The notes under the pieces: generated by a model | What the model saw: only the letters and a program-made list of their open reading frames with translations | What the model was told of the DNA's origin: nothing | The model's database searches: none | Origin: Pontibacter oryzae | GTDB taxonomy: Bacteria; Bacteroidota; Bacteroidia; Cytophagales; Hymenobacteraceae | Assembly: GCF_003576375.1 (NCBI RefSeq) | Contig: NZ_QWGE01000002.1 | Span: 496,001-560,000 of the forward strand | Length of the DNA stretch: 64,000 nucleotides | Direction of reading: 5' to 3' | Position numbers and translations under genes: made by a program | Shown here: positions 27,277-36,402 of the stretch, piece by piece | Position numbering within the stretch: position 1 is the stretch's first letter | How the letters are laid out: every line of letters begins with the position of its first letter

Positions 27277-28551
27277 ATGAGCACACTAACCACGTCAGCC
27301 ACATACGCCTTGTTGCAGCGCTACCACACTACCCGCAAACAGACTGTAAAACTCTGCGAACCTTTAGAGCCGGAAGACACAGTGGTGCAGCCCATTATTG
27401 ATGTAAGTCCGCCTAAATGGCATATGGCCCATACTAGTTGGTTTTTCGAGACGTTTATACTTGTGCCGCACCTGCCGAACTATAAACTCTTTCATGAAAG
27501 TTACAGCTATCTGTTTAACTCTTACTACAACAGCGTAGGCAGCCGTGTGCAGCGCGACCAACGCAGCACACTTACCCGCCCGCCGCTCCGTGATATCTAT
27601 TCCTACCGAAACCATGTGGACACGCATATCACTCAGCTGCTCGAGCATATATCCGATGAGGACTTGCTTAACATTTTGCCTGTATTAGAGCTGGGTTTAC
27701 AACATGAGCAGCAGCACCAGGAGCTACTGGTTACAGACATTAAGTATATTCTTAGCACCAACCCTTTGCTGCCTGCCTATAAACCCCAGTCCAATGGTAA
27801 GGTTATTGAAAAGGCAACAGAGGCACGTTTTCTGGAAATACCCGGAGGAGTTTACAAGATTGGCTACACCGGAAACGATTTTTGTTTCGATAATGAGTTA
27901 GGCGTGCACGAGGTGCTGGTCAATGATTTCGAAATTATGAACAGGCTGGTGACAAACGGCGAGTACCTGGCATTTATGGAGGACGGCGGTTACCATGACT
28001 TCAGGCATTGGTTAGACGAAGGATTTGCCATGGTAAACTGTGACAAGCTGGAGGCACCGTTATATTGGGTAAAACAGGATGACGAGTGGCACCGTTTTAC
28101 CATGCATGGCTTGCAGAAGGTAAACCTAAATGAGCCTGTAACGCATATTAGCTTTTACGAAGCTAATGCTTATGCCACCTGGGCCGGCAAGCACCTTCTT
28201 ACTGAGTTTGAATGGGAAGCCGCCTCGCAAGTATACCCGCCGCAATCAGGCAATTTTGTTGAAAGTGAGCACCTAGAACCAATCGCCGCTGATCCGGCTA
28301 AAGATAGCTTGCAACAGATGTACGGTAACCTTTGGGAATGGACTTACAGCGCTTACCACCCATACCCTGGGTTCACCAAAGCCCCCGGAGCAATCGGCGA
28401 GTACAACGGCAAATTCATGATCAACCAGATGGTGCTCCGCGGAGGCTCCTGCGCTACCCCCGAAAACCATATCCGTACTACGTACCGTAACTTTTTTCAC
28501 CCAGACAAGCGCTGGCAGTACACAGGCATACGGCTAGCCAATAAACGATAA
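27277..28551 (+). CDS. egtB: Ergothioneine synthase EgtB (sulfoxide synthase)
   Basis: 424 residues. Non-haem iron enzyme joining hercynine to a thiol donor with O2. It has an N-terminal DinB-like four-helix domain with the iron-ligand regions HMAHTSWFF (about 50-58) and LQHEQQHQELL (about 145-155, HxxxH), and a C-terminal formylglycine-generating-enzyme-like fold (GNLWEWTYS and LRGGSCATP). It is followed 3 bp later by egtD. Whether it uses cysteine or gamma-glutamylcysteine cannot be told here; no egtA or egtC lies nearby. Confidence 0.93.
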   Translation: MSTLTTSATYALLQRYHTTRKQTVKLCEPLEPEDTVVQPIIDVSPPKWHMAHTSWFFETFILVPHLPNYKLFHESYSYLFNSYYNSVGSRVQRDQRSTLTRPPLRDIYSYRNHVDTHITQLLEHISDEDLLNILPVLELGLQHEQQHQELLVTDIKYILSTNPLLPAYKPQSNGKVIEKATEARFLEIPGGVYKIGYTGNDFCFDNELGVHEVLVNDFEIMNRLVTNGEYLAFMEDGGYHDFRHWLDEGFAMVNCDKLEAPLYWVKQDDEWHRFTMHGLQKVNLNEPVTHISFYEANAYATWAGKHLLTEFEWEAASQVYPPQSGNFVESEHLEPIAADPAKDSLQQMYGNLWEWTYSAYHPYPGFTKAPGAIGEYNGKFMINQMVLRGGSCATPENHIRTTYRNFFHPDKRWQYTGIRLANKR

Positions 28552-28554
28552 CAT

Positions 28555-29562
28555 ATGATTTCAACCGCAACGATAGCATCCATGGTTAACTTAAGCCGCA
28601 AACAGGACGGCTCTAACGACACAGCAGCCTTTGCCAACGATGTGGCCGAGGGCCTGAGCCAAGAACAAAAAACGCTTCCCTCCCGCTACTTCTACGATGG
28701 CCGCGGCAGCAAGCTTTTTCAGCAGATTATGGATCTGCCGGAGTATTACCTTACTCGCGCCGAATTCGAAGTCCTGACGGATAACAGGCAGGATATGGCC
28801 GCATATTTCTCGGGGGAAGGTTTTTTCCATATGATTGACCTTGGCGCCGGAGATGCACTTAAAACCAAGATTCTCCTCCGCGAGCTGGAAAAGCAACAGA
28901 GCATGTTTGATTATGTGCCGGTTGATATATCGGGTGATGCCATGCAACAACTCAGTGAGAGCTTGCATGACGAACTGCCTGAGTTGAAGGTGGAAGCTGT
29001 GGTTGGTGAGTACTTTCAAGCCTTAGAGTGGTTGCAAGATAATAAATCGGAGCGTAAGGTGGTCCTGTTTCTAGGATCAAACATTGGCAACTTCGAGCTT
29101 ACTGACAGTAAAGCTTTCCTGAAATCTGTCAGAAGTTATCTGAAATCGGGTGACCGCCTGCTTATGGGTGTGGATTTACGCAAAGACCCACAGGTTATTT
29201 TAGATGCCTATAACGATGCAGCGGGCATAACCGCTGAGTTTAACCTGAACCTGTTGCACCGCATAAACAGGGAATTAGGGGCGGATTTTGATGTAAACCA
29301 GTTTAATCACTATGCCTTGTACAACCCCCAGGAGGGCGTTATGCGCAGTTTTCTGGTGAGCAAGCTAGAACAACAAGTTACTATAAAGGCAACAGGCCAG
29401 TCTTTCTCGTTTGATGCCTGGGAATCTATCCATACAGAAAACTCTCATAAATATACGCTTAATCAGATTGAGGATTTGGGTAAGGAATGCGGTTTTGCCA
29501 TCGAAAAAGTATTTTACGATAGCCAGCGTGGGTTTGCGGATGTACTTTTTACAGTAAGCTAA
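28555..29562 (+). CDS. egtD: L-histidine N-alpha-methyltransferase EgtD
   Basis: 335 residues. Trimethylates histidine to hercynine with S-adenosylmethionine, the first ergothioneine step. Marks are PSRYFYDGRGSKLFQQI (about 42-58), IDLGAGDALKT (SAM-binding loop, about 94-104) and FLGSNIGNF. It forms a two-gene operon with egtB (3-bp gap). A 20-bp perfect hairpin follows as terminator. Confidence 0.94.
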   Translation: MISTATIASMVNLSRKQDGSNDTAAFANDVAEGLSQEQKTLPSRYFYDGRGSKLFQQIMDLPEYYLTRAEFEVLTDNRQDMAAYFSGEGFFHMIDLGAGDALKTKILLRELEKQQSMFDYVPVDISGDAMQQLSESLHDELPELKVEAVVGEYFQALEWLQDNKSERKVVLFLGSNIGNFELTDSKAFLKSVRSYLKSGDRLLMGVDLRKDPQVILDAYNDAAGITAEFNLNLLHRINRELGADFDVNQFNHYALYNPQEGVMRSFLVSKLEQQVTIKATGQSFSFDAWESIHTENSHKYTLNQIEDLGKECGFAIEKVFYDSQRGFADVLFTVS

Positions 29563-29575
29563 AGTATGATCGCCA

Positions 29576-29629
29576 GCGAAGGCCCCTGCAAGTATGGAAT
29601 TTATGTTTTATACTTGCAGGGGCCTTCGC
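29576..29629 (+). terminator. Very strong hairpin terminator after egtBD
   Basis: Arms 29576-29595 and 29610-29629 form a perfect 20-bp stem (core AAGGCCCCTGCAAG) with a 14-nt loop. The inner ends of the stem are AAGTAT/ATACTT, the dispersed heptamer core. A long uridine tract is lacking, but the stem is among the longest in the window. Confidence 0.7.
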
Positions 29630-29674
29630 ATTTAAGCTTTACCCGAAATAATTTAAGATAAGTAAACAGCAACC

Positions 29675-30784
29675 ATGGAAGTAATCTCCCTTGCCGCCGG
29701 CACCTCTTATTTTAAAAGCCCTGAGACTGCCATAGATGCGGCAGTACAAGCCTTGGAGGCGGGCCATACCTTATATGGCCCCACAGAAGGGACTTTGGCA
29801 TTGAGGGAGACTATTTGCAGAAAGTATAATTTAGATGGAATAGATTTAAGTGCTTCTCAGGTAGTTGTAACGCCGGGTACAAAGCAGGCGCTATTTAATT
29901 TATTAACCGTACTCATCCAGCCGAATGATGAGGTAGTTGTGCCGACCCCTGCATGGTTCGGCTTCCATGAGTTGATGCGCTACAGCCCGGGTAAGCTGGT
30001 GCCATTACCAACACACCTACAGGATGGGTACAAGCTTAGCCCGGAAATGCTGGAAGCAACCCTCACTGAACGCACACGCATCCTGTTGCTAACAAACCCT
30101 GGCAACCCCAGCGGCAGACTTTACAGTAAAACAGAGTTAGAAGCTCTGCTAGCAGTTACTAATAAATATCCTAACCTTTACATTATCTCCGATGAAATAT
30201 ATGACCTTATTACTTACAGCCGGGCTTTTACTACTATCCTTTCCTGCGAAGGGGCGAAAGCGTCAAGAACAATCATTGTAAATGGTTTTTCGAAGACGTT
30301 TGCTATGTCTGGTTGGCGCCTGGGGTTTATAATTGGGCCAAATGACCTCGTTAAAAAGAGCATCGATTTTCAGGGTGCTACCTTTTCGGGGGTGAGTGTT
30401 TTTTTACAGGAGGCGGCTAAAGCTGCTATTGAGTTAGGAAGTGCGCATTTAGCCTTGCAAAAAGATGTGCTGACGCGAAACCGTGAGATTATGCGACAAG
30501 GCCTAGAAGCCATCCCTAATGTGAGGTTTTACCTTCCGGATGGCGCGTATTATTTTTTTCCGGATTTGAGTGACTATCTCGGCCACACCAGTATATCCGG
30601 CGAGCAAATCAGAACGACTGATGACCTTTGCCGCTATTTTCGGAGCTGTTATAACCTTGAGCTCGCCTCAGGTGACTTGTTTGGCGCGCCCGGGCACGTC
30701 CGGATGTCGTTTGCTGTAGAGCCCCATCGGTTACAGGATGCAATGCAGCGTTTGCGCCAGGGGTTGCTCCTGTTAACGGCGTAA
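29675..30784 (+). CDS. Class I PLP-dependent aminotransferase
   Basis: 369 residues, aspartate-aminotransferase fold. Key features: YGPTEGTLALRE near the start, LTNPGNPSGR (about 144-153), ISDEIYD (PLP-ring Asp), NGFSKTFAMSGWRLGF with the Schiff-base Lys (about 209), and the terminal substrate-binding Arg in GHVRMSFA. The amino donor and product cannot be read from sequence. It follows egtBD, but a strong terminator separates them, so a role as an ergothioneine C-S lyase is speculative. Ends shortly before a palindromic AAGTATACTT (30784-30793). Confidence 0.87.
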   Translation: MEVISLAAGTSYFKSPETAIDAAVQALEAGHTLYGPTEGTLALRETICRKYNLDGIDLSASQVVVTPGTKQALFNLLTVLIQPNDEVVVPTPAWFGFHELMRYSPGKLVPLPTHLQDGYKLSPEMLEATLTERTRILLLTNPGNPSGRLYSKTELEALLAVTNKYPNLYIISDEIYDLITYSRAFTTILSCEGAKASRTIIVNGFSKTFAMSGWRLGFIIGPNDLVKKSIDFQGATFSGVSVFLQEAAKAAIELGSAHLALQKDVLTRNREIMRQGLEAIPNVRFYLPDGAYYFFPDLSDYLGHTSISGEQIRTTDDLCRYFRSCYNLELASGDLFGAPGHVRMSFAVEPHRLQDAMQRLRQGLLLLTA

Positions 30785-30908
30785 AGTATACTTTCTGCCA
30801 GGGCTTTACATGCATGTAGTGCCAAGCCTACAACCATAATGGATTAAAAGCTGTGGTTGTCGGTTATTTCCTCTAATTTTGCGGCCGTTTACCCCATACT
30901 TTTGCCGC

Positions 30909-32252
30909 ATGGACAGCCTCAGTTATAAAGATCATTTCGCCAAAAACTTCACACTTGCCTTTCCGGTGGTACTTAGCCAACTGGGTCATATTTTGGTGAG
31001 CGTGTTCGATAGCCTGATGGTGGGGCGAATAGGAACACTTCCGCTGGCTGCCGCCTCGTTGGGCAACAGCATTTTCACCATCACGCTGGTGTTTGGGCTG
31101 GGCGTATCCTATAGTATAACGCCGTTGATCGCGGCAGCCGATGGCCGTAACAACTATACCCGTATTTCGCTTTTGCTGTTAAATGGCCTGATCTCCAATG
31201 TTATGCTTGGCGTGCTTCTCTTCATTGCTGGGTATTTTTTATCCCCGTACATTACGTTGCTTGACCAGCCCGAAGACGTAGTAACGCTTGCGGTGCCGTA
31301 TATCAACATTCTCTTTCTATCCATGGTGCCGCTGATGGTGTTTCAGGCTTTCAGGCAGTTTGCTGAGGGGCTTTCGCTCACTAGGCAGGCCATGTATATA
31401 TCCATCATTGCCAACGGCATCAATATCATCCTTAACTATATCCTGATATTCGGAAAATTTGGGGTGGAGCCCATGGGTCTGGTTGGCGCTGGGTGGGCAA
31501 CCCTTATCTCCAGAATACTGATGGCTATTGTAATGGCTGTCTGGGTTCTATATGCCAAAAGGTTTGAGGTTTACTGGCACTTTCTGCGCCTGAGGCATTT
31601 ATCTTTCATCCATATGTACCGCATTTTCAAATTGGGCTTACCAATTTCAGGGCAGATGATCTTTGAAATGGGGGCCTTCAGTTTCTCAGCGGTAATGATA
31701 GGTTGGTTGGGAGCCAAAGAGCTGGCTGCACACCAGATTGCCATAAACGTGGCCTCCGTAACCTACATGATGGCCAGCGGGATAGCTGCCGCTGCTACCA
31801 TTCGGGTAGGCAACCAAAAAGGGCTGGGCAATTATATTGCTATGCGCATGGCTGGCTACAGCAACCTGGCAATGGGCGTTGCCTTCATGATGGGTAGTGG
31901 TTTGTTGATGGTACTTTGCAAAAATCTCATCCCAATGCTGTATATTGATGATGTGGAGGTAATCCAAATGGCTTCCAGCCTGCTTATTATAGCTGCCTTG
32001 TTCCAGATATCTGATGGTATACAGGTAGTTGGGTTGGGTGCGTTAAGGGGATTGGAGGATGTACGAATTCCGAGTCTTATCTCGTTATTAGCCTATTGGG
32101 TTATTGGCCTACCAGTCGGATATTATTTGTGCTTTAAATCTGATTTCGGGGTGAACGGCATCTGGTTGGGGTTATTGGTTGGCCTATCGGTGGCAGCCGT
32201 ATTACTGACTGTGCGTTTCCGAATATTAAGTAATCGCTTGATAATCAGGTAA
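30909..32252 (+). CDS. MATE family efflux transporter
   Basis: About 447 residues from the ATG at 30909; a TTG ten codons upstream is less likely. Twelve hydrophobic spans in two similar halves. Family marks: FPVVLSQLGHILVSVFDSLMVGRIG near the start (split here by its length: the first half is PVVLSQLG, the second DSLMVGRIG), and LPISGQMIFEMGAF plus AAATIRVGNQKG in the second half. It exports cationic drugs or metabolites using Na+ or H+. A -7-like TAATTTTG lies at 30874-30881. No regulator is adjacent. Confidence 0.92.
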   Translation: MDSLSYKDHFAKNFTLAFPVVLSQLGHILVSVFDSLMVGRIGTLPLAAASLGNSIFTITLVFGLGVSYSITPLIAAADGRNNYTRISLLLLNGLISNVMLGVLLFIAGYFLSPYITLLDQPEDVVTLAVPYINILFLSMVPLMVFQAFRQFAEGLSLTRQAMYISIIANGINIILNYILIFGKFGVEPMGLVGAGWATLISRILMAIVMAVWVLYAKRFEVYWHFLRLRHLSFIHMYRIFKLGLPISGQMIFEMGAFSFSAVMIGWLGAKELAAHQIAINVASVTYMMASGIAAAATIRVGNQKGLGNYIAMRMAGYSNLAMGVAFMMGSGLLMVLCKNLIPMLYIDDVEVIQMASSLLIIAALFQISDGIQVVGLGALRGLEDVRIPSLISLLAYWVIGLPVGYYLCFKSDFGVNGIWLGLLVGLSVAAVLLTVRFRILSNRLIIR

Positions 32253-32332
32253 AGTACAAATTACTGGCACTTTTTATATTTTACAGCTGTTGCAGTTTGT
32301 AAGCAGATTTACACTTTTAGCCAAAGTATAAC

Positions 32333-32896
32333 ATGTTTACTTTCACCCTTTTCCTATCCTTATGGGCAAGGATATTTACGCCCATGCCTGATCCAGGTGT
32401 GCCGCTTATTGCCGATACAAGTAACGGCAATGACTTCGCAGCCCAGGTTGTATGGTCTGAAAGCAGGCGTTTAACTTGGGAAGACTTCAAAGCACTCCCT
32501 GATAACGATAACCCTCACCACGCTCTTACTGCCGCCAACCTGGCAGTAAACGCCAAATGCAAAGACGGTAAGTTTACATACATTGTAAACTGCGTATTTC
32601 TACCCGAGCAGTCTTGGACCAAAAACAATAGCTCCGAAAAGTTGCTGGCGCATGAGCAGCTGCACTTTGACCTGACGGAAGTGCATGCCCGCCAGCTTCG
32701 CCGCGATTTGGAAGCATTAAGTTGCGGCACTCTTAAAGCCAGCCTGAACCCAACAGTAGCCAATGCCTTCAAGAACTGGAAGGCAGAGCAAGACGCTTTT
32801 GATAAAGCATGTCGGCATGGGCTAGACAAGCAAGAGCAGCTACTATGGGCACAAGACATAACCCAGCGGCTACACAGTTTAGAAATGTATAGATAA
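32333..32896 (+). CDS. DUF922-like predicted secreted Zn-dependent protease
   Basis: 187 residues with a hydrophobic N-terminus (about 1-12) that may be a signal or anchor. The WSESRRLTWEDFKALPD stretch and HEQLHFDLTEVHAR (HExxH-like, with a further Glu and His) are the DUF922 marks. The two Cys pairs (KCKD/NCVF and LSCGT/KACRH) may form disulfides, in line with an extracytoplasmic location. Protease activity is a family prediction only. Confidence 0.78.
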   Translation: MFTFTLFLSLWARIFTPMPDPGVPLIADTSNGNDFAAQVVWSESRRLTWEDFKALPDNDNPHHALTAANLAVNAKCKDGKFTYIVNCVFLPEQSWTKNNSSEKLLAHEQLHFDLTEVHARQLRRDLEALSCGTLKASLNPTVANAFKNWKAEQDAFDKACRHGLDKQEQLLWAQDITQRLHSLEMYR

Positions 32897-32912
32897 ATTG
32901 AGTATTGTTTAT

Positions 32913-32960
32913 AAAGCATCAACGGCGGCTAAAGTAAGATTTAGTCGCCGTTGATGCTTT
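32913..32960. terminator. Long bidirectional hairpin terminator
   Basis: 21-nt arms (32913-32933 and 32940-32960) pair with a single G-U and a 6-nt loop. The flanking A and T runs allow termination of both the DUF922 gene and the convergent oxidoreductase gene. Confidence 0.82.
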
Positions 32961-32974
32961 TTCGCTCGGTAGCT

Positions 32975-34507
32975 TTATTCTGCTGGTCCTAGGTCGTGTT
33001 TAGTTGGGCCAGTAATTACTTTACCAAAAGGGTCAAACCTGGAGCCGTGGCAAGGGCAATCCCAGGAGCTTTCCACGCTGTTCCAACTAACCACGCAACC
33101 TAAATGTGGGCAAATGGCAGAACACTGGTGCCTGATGCCATCCTGATCACAATATACCGCTACCTTAGATGCGCCTTTGCGTATGATTTTACCTGTGCCC
33201 GGCATGACCTGCATAGGGTTCCCTACATCTCCCGAAGTTAGGTAGTCCTTTATTTGGGCTGCTACATTCATGTTTTCCTTGATGAATGTGCCAGCTGCCT
33301 TTAAGCCGCTCCGCGATGGATCATATAATTTTTCCCAGGCGTTAGGCCTGCTCATAATTAGATCAGTGATAAGCATCCCTGCAATGGTGCCATGGGTCAT
33401 GCCATGGCCTGAGTCACCGGTAGCTATAAATGTATTTTCGCCATGGCTCGGGTCGCGGCCAATGTATGCCAATCCATCAACAGGCTCAAACACCTGCCCA
33501 GACCATTGGTAAAGCACATCTTCAGCCATCGGGAACTTCAACCTCGTCCAGCGGATCAGCTCCTGAAAACATTCAATGGGGTGGTTGTGCTGGCCTGTTT
33601 TGTGATCTTCCCCACCAACTATCAACAGGTCGTACTGCTCTTCGGAAGTAGTGTTCTTCTGCAGCCTGATATAATGGTAAGGATCTTGTGTATCCCAATA
33701 CAAAGCATCCTCAACGGAGTTAGCCGGTATCTGTACGCCAATGGCATAGGTTCGGTATGGCGCTTGCTTGGTATGAATTTGAAAGCGATGGTTAACCGGC
33801 GTATTGGTTGCAACAACCATGTGGTTAGCCGAGACGGCATGGCCTGTTGTGGTTACAGCCGTTGTAACCATGCCTGGCTGAAAATCAATGACATGAGAAT
33901 CCGTAAAAATCTTTCCCCCTAAGTTCAAGAATGCTTGCGCGAGCCCTGCCAAGTATTTCATGGCATGAATTCGGCCCTGATTCGGGAACTGCAGGCATGG
34001 TAGTGCGGTAAGCGTGCCAACCGGCGACTTTTTGCGCAGTACCACGTCGGCCCAGCCTATTTGCTGAACTGCTTCTAGCTCCTGCAGCAGGTTTTCTTCT
34101 TCTTCCCGGTTATTTGCAAACAGATAACCATCAACCCGTACAAAGTCGCAGTCAATGCTCTCAGCTTTAGCAATCTCCTCTATCTTATCAATAGCCTGCG
34201 CATGGCTTTGGCAGGCCAGTCTAGCAGATTCTTTCCCAAACGTCTTAATCAGGTTTGTATAGCGTTCATCCAAAGCATTGGAAAGGTGGGCCGTAGTGCG
34301 GCTGGTTTCTCCCCCTCCTATCTCCTTAGAATCCAGAACTACAACTCGTTTGCCCTCTTTCGCCAGCAGGTAAGCTGTTGTTAACCCGGCAATGCCGGCA
34401 CCAACCACACATACATCGCACGTTACATTTTCCCCGAGCGGGTGTGTGCTTGGCAGCTTCACGTGGTTCATCCATGCAGTTAAGGTAGATCCGGATTCTC
34501 TTTTCAT
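32975..34507 (-). CDS. FAD-dependent oxidoreductase (DAO family) fused to a Rieske domain
   Basis: 510 residues. The N-terminal FAD-binding Rossmann motif is VVGAGIAGLTTAYLLA (about 34-49), followed by a D-amino-acid-oxidase-like body with GGGETSRTTAHLS and GDSGHGMTHG. The C-terminal 70 residues are a Rieske [2Fe-2S] domain: CPHLGC and CPCHGSRFD supply the two Cys-His ligand pairs. Family members are annotated as gamma-glutamylputrescine-oxidase-like, but the substrate is unknown. The Rieske domain would pass electrons to an unidentified acceptor. No functional neighbour helps. Confidence 0.88.
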   Translation of the reverse strand: MKRESGSTLTAWMNHVKLPSTHPLGENVTCDVCVVGAGIAGLTTAYLLAKEGKRVVVLDSKEIGGGETSRTTAHLSNALDERYTNLIKTFGKESARLACQSHAQAIDKIEEIAKAESIDCDFVRVDGYLFANNREEEENLLQELEAVQQIGWADVVLRKKSPVGTLTALPCLQFPNQGRIHAMKYLAGLAQAFLNLGGKIFTDSHVIDFQPGMVTTAVTTTGHAVSANHMVVATNTPVNHRFQIHTKQAPYRTYAIGVQIPANSVEDALYWDTQDPYHYIRLQKNTTSEEQYDLLIVGGEDHKTGQHNHPIECFQELIRWTRLKFPMAEDVLYQWSGQVFEPVDGLAYIGRDPSHGENTFIATGDSGHGMTHGTIAGMLITDLIMSRPNAWEKLYDPSRSGLKAAGTFIKENMNVAAQIKDYLTSGDVGNPMQVMPGTGKIIRKGASKVAVYCDQDGIRHQCSAICPHLGCVVSWNSVESSWDCPCHGSRFDPFGKVITGPTKHDLGPAE

Positions 34508-34716
34508 AGTTTTTTATTTTGTACGAATGGCTGATAACTACCTTTGCAGAAGCTTGAACAGATAGTTGCATAGGATTACGGAGCATAGGGGCATATGTTG
34601 CCAAAGTATGGCAATACAGCGATTCAAGGCAGTTTAAGACGGTTATTGCAGGATCAGTATGCTTTTATAGGTAAGTTGTGCTAACTTGAAATCCTTAAGC
34701 AAAAAAGAGATAAAAT

Positions 34717-35073
34717 ATGTATGCACCAGCAGAAGCCATGGACGATATCTCGTGGAAGCACTTTGAGCAAACCGATTTACGCGCGGGCACAATTGTGGCC
34801 GCCAAAGAATTTCCGGAGGCTAGAAAGCCTGCCTATAAATTACAAGTGGACTTAGGCCCCTTGGGTATTAAAAAAACAAGCGCACAAATAACACAACACT
34901 ATAGGCCCCAAGAGTTGGTTGGGCTGCAGGTGATATGCGTGGTGAACTTAGGCAAAAAGCAAATTGGTAGCTTCATGTCTGAAGTGTTGGTGACAGGCTT
35001 TGCTGATGAAAACGGAGATATTTTACTGGCGCGCCCTGCTGGTTATGTACCCAACGGCAGCAAATTAATGTAG
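34717..35073 (+). CDS. csaA: CsaA-like tRNA-binding/chaperone protein
   Basis: 118 residues, or 111 if the ATG at 34738 is used. OB-fold tRNA-binding domain: DLRAGTIVAAKEFPEARKPAYK (split: DLRAGTIV, then FPEARKPAYK), KTSAQITQHY, and VNLGKKQIGSFMSEVLVTG. Length and motifs match Bacillus CsaA, a homodimeric protein with export-chaperone activity. It is convergent with the DUF4296 lipoprotein gene, 5 bp apart. Confidence 0.9.
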   Translation: MYAPAEAMDDISWKHFEQTDLRAGTIVAAKEFPEARKPAYKLQVDLGPLGIKKTSAQITQHYRPQELVGLQVICVVNLGKKQIGSFMSEVLVTGFADENGDILLARPAGYVPNGSKLM

Positions 35074-35078
35074 CAGGC

Positions 35079-35462
35079 TTACTCAGCTGTCAGTTCCTCT
35101 AGCTCAGGTTTCTTGCCTTCTCTGATCTGTATTTTAGTTTCGCGCAGGCTAAGTGTGTCTACAACTGTTTCGTAGAGCGCATCCATTTCCGTTAGGTTTT
35201 GCAGGTAATAGCGGTATGTTTCCTTGAAAGACTCAGAGGTTACGCCATACTTTTCAAATATTTCCTCCTGCTCTTTGTTAAACACCATCAGGGCAGTATC
35301 CGGATAGATGACGTTGGACTCAATCAAGGCCTCGGTCATATGGATATCTGCCAAAATAGGTACCAGCTTACTTTCCGGTATCAGATTATCAGGCTTTTTA
35401 TCGTTCTGGCGCTGGCAGCCAAGCAGGCTGAGGCAAAAAAGTATGCAGAAAAGTTTTTTCAC
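35079..35462 (-). CDS. DUF4296 lipoprotein
   Basis: 127 residues. The signal peptide ends in LLGC (Cys16), a lipoprotein box. The mature part contains LADIHMTEALIE and a helical, charged body typical of the Bacteroidota DUF4296 family, whose function is unknown. Likely anchored in the outer or inner membrane facing the periplasm. It is divergent from the DUF58 operon; 58 bp separates the two starts. Confidence 0.85.
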   Translation of the reverse strand: MKKLFCILFCLSLLGCQRQNDKKPDNLIPESKLVPILADIHMTEALIESNVIYPDTALMVFNKEQEEIFEKYGVTSESFKETYRYYLQNLTEMDALYETVVDTLSLRETKIQIREGKKPELEELTAE

Positions 35463-35520
35463 GGATGAAAATTACGAGATTATACTTTAATTTTAAAATC
35501 GGACCTGAGGGCACCTCCAG

Positions 35521-36402
35521 ATGAAAGAGCTTGTAAAGAAGCTAAGAAAATACGAGATACGCATACGAAAAGCTATAACCACACAAATGCAGGGTGATTT
35601 TCATTCTGTATTCAAGGGAACGGGCTTGGAATTTGACGATGTGCGCGCCTACCAATACGGGGATGATGTACGGGCCATTGACTGGAATGTGTCCGCCAAG
35701 GGCCATGGCACTTTCGTGAAAACTTACCGCGAGGAAAAAGAACAGTCGGTTTTTCTGATGCTGGATGTTAGCGCCTCGCAGCTGATTGGCACCGGTGAGC
35801 AGCAAAAGCTGGATGTGGGCAAGGAGATATGCGGGGTGCTGGCACTTTCTGCGGCCCGCCAGCAAAGCCAGATCGGCATTATCTGCTTTTCAGATCAAAA
35901 AGAAAAATACTTGAAACCCGGCAAAGGCATCCAACAGGCCTACTCAATTATTAAGGCGCTGAACGAGCTGGAACCTGTATCGCAGAAAACCAACCTTGCT
36001 GCCGGCATTAAACTTACCCTGGATATTATCAAGCGCCGAAGCATTATCCTGCTTCTCTCTGATTTTATTGATAACGACTACGAGAAAGAGCTTGGAATGC
36101 TGGCCAAGCGCCACGACCTGATTGTGCTGCACCTCCAAGACTTGCGCGAGCAGCGCTTGCCCGCCATGGGCATCGTACCTATATTTGACAAAGAAACAGG
36201 GCGCACACATTGGCTGAATACCTCCGGCGATGAATTCAGGAAGCGTTACCTGGCAAGATATGCCCAGAATAAGCAGGAACTAATGCGCATCTGCCAAAAG
36301 TATCAGGCCAATTACCTTACCATCGAAACGAATGAAGATTATGTGCCGCAACTTATAAACCTGTTCAGGCTCCGTAATAAGTCCACCAAGAAAAGTGCGT
36401 AA
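35521..36402 (+). CDS. DUF58 domain protein
   Basis: 293 residues. The N-terminal GDFHSVFKGTGLEFDDVRAY region (split: GDFHSVFKGTG, then EFDDVR) and DDVRAIDWNVSAKG identify DUF58. The remainder is a von Willebrand A-like fold (MLDVSASQ; LSDFID). DUF58 proteins normally work with a MoxR ATPase and Bat proteins in envelope or stress tasks. No moxR gene is seen in the window. It is the first of a three-gene overlapping unit with the BatD-like and BatA genes. Confidence 0.9.
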   Translation: MKELVKKLRKYEIRIRKAITTQMQGDFHSVFKGTGLEFDDVRAYQYGDDVRAIDWNVSAKGHGTFVKTYREEKEQSVFLMLDVSASQLIGTGEQQKLDVGKEICGVLALSAARQQSQIGIICFSDQKEKYLKPGKGIQQAYSIIKALNELEPVSQKTNLAAGIKLTLDIIKRRSIILLLSDFIDNDYEKELGMLAKRHDLIVLHLQDLREQRLPAMGIVPIFDKETGRTHWLNTSGDEFRKRYLARYAQNKQELMRICQKYQANYLTIETNEDYVPQLINLFRLRNKSTKKSA

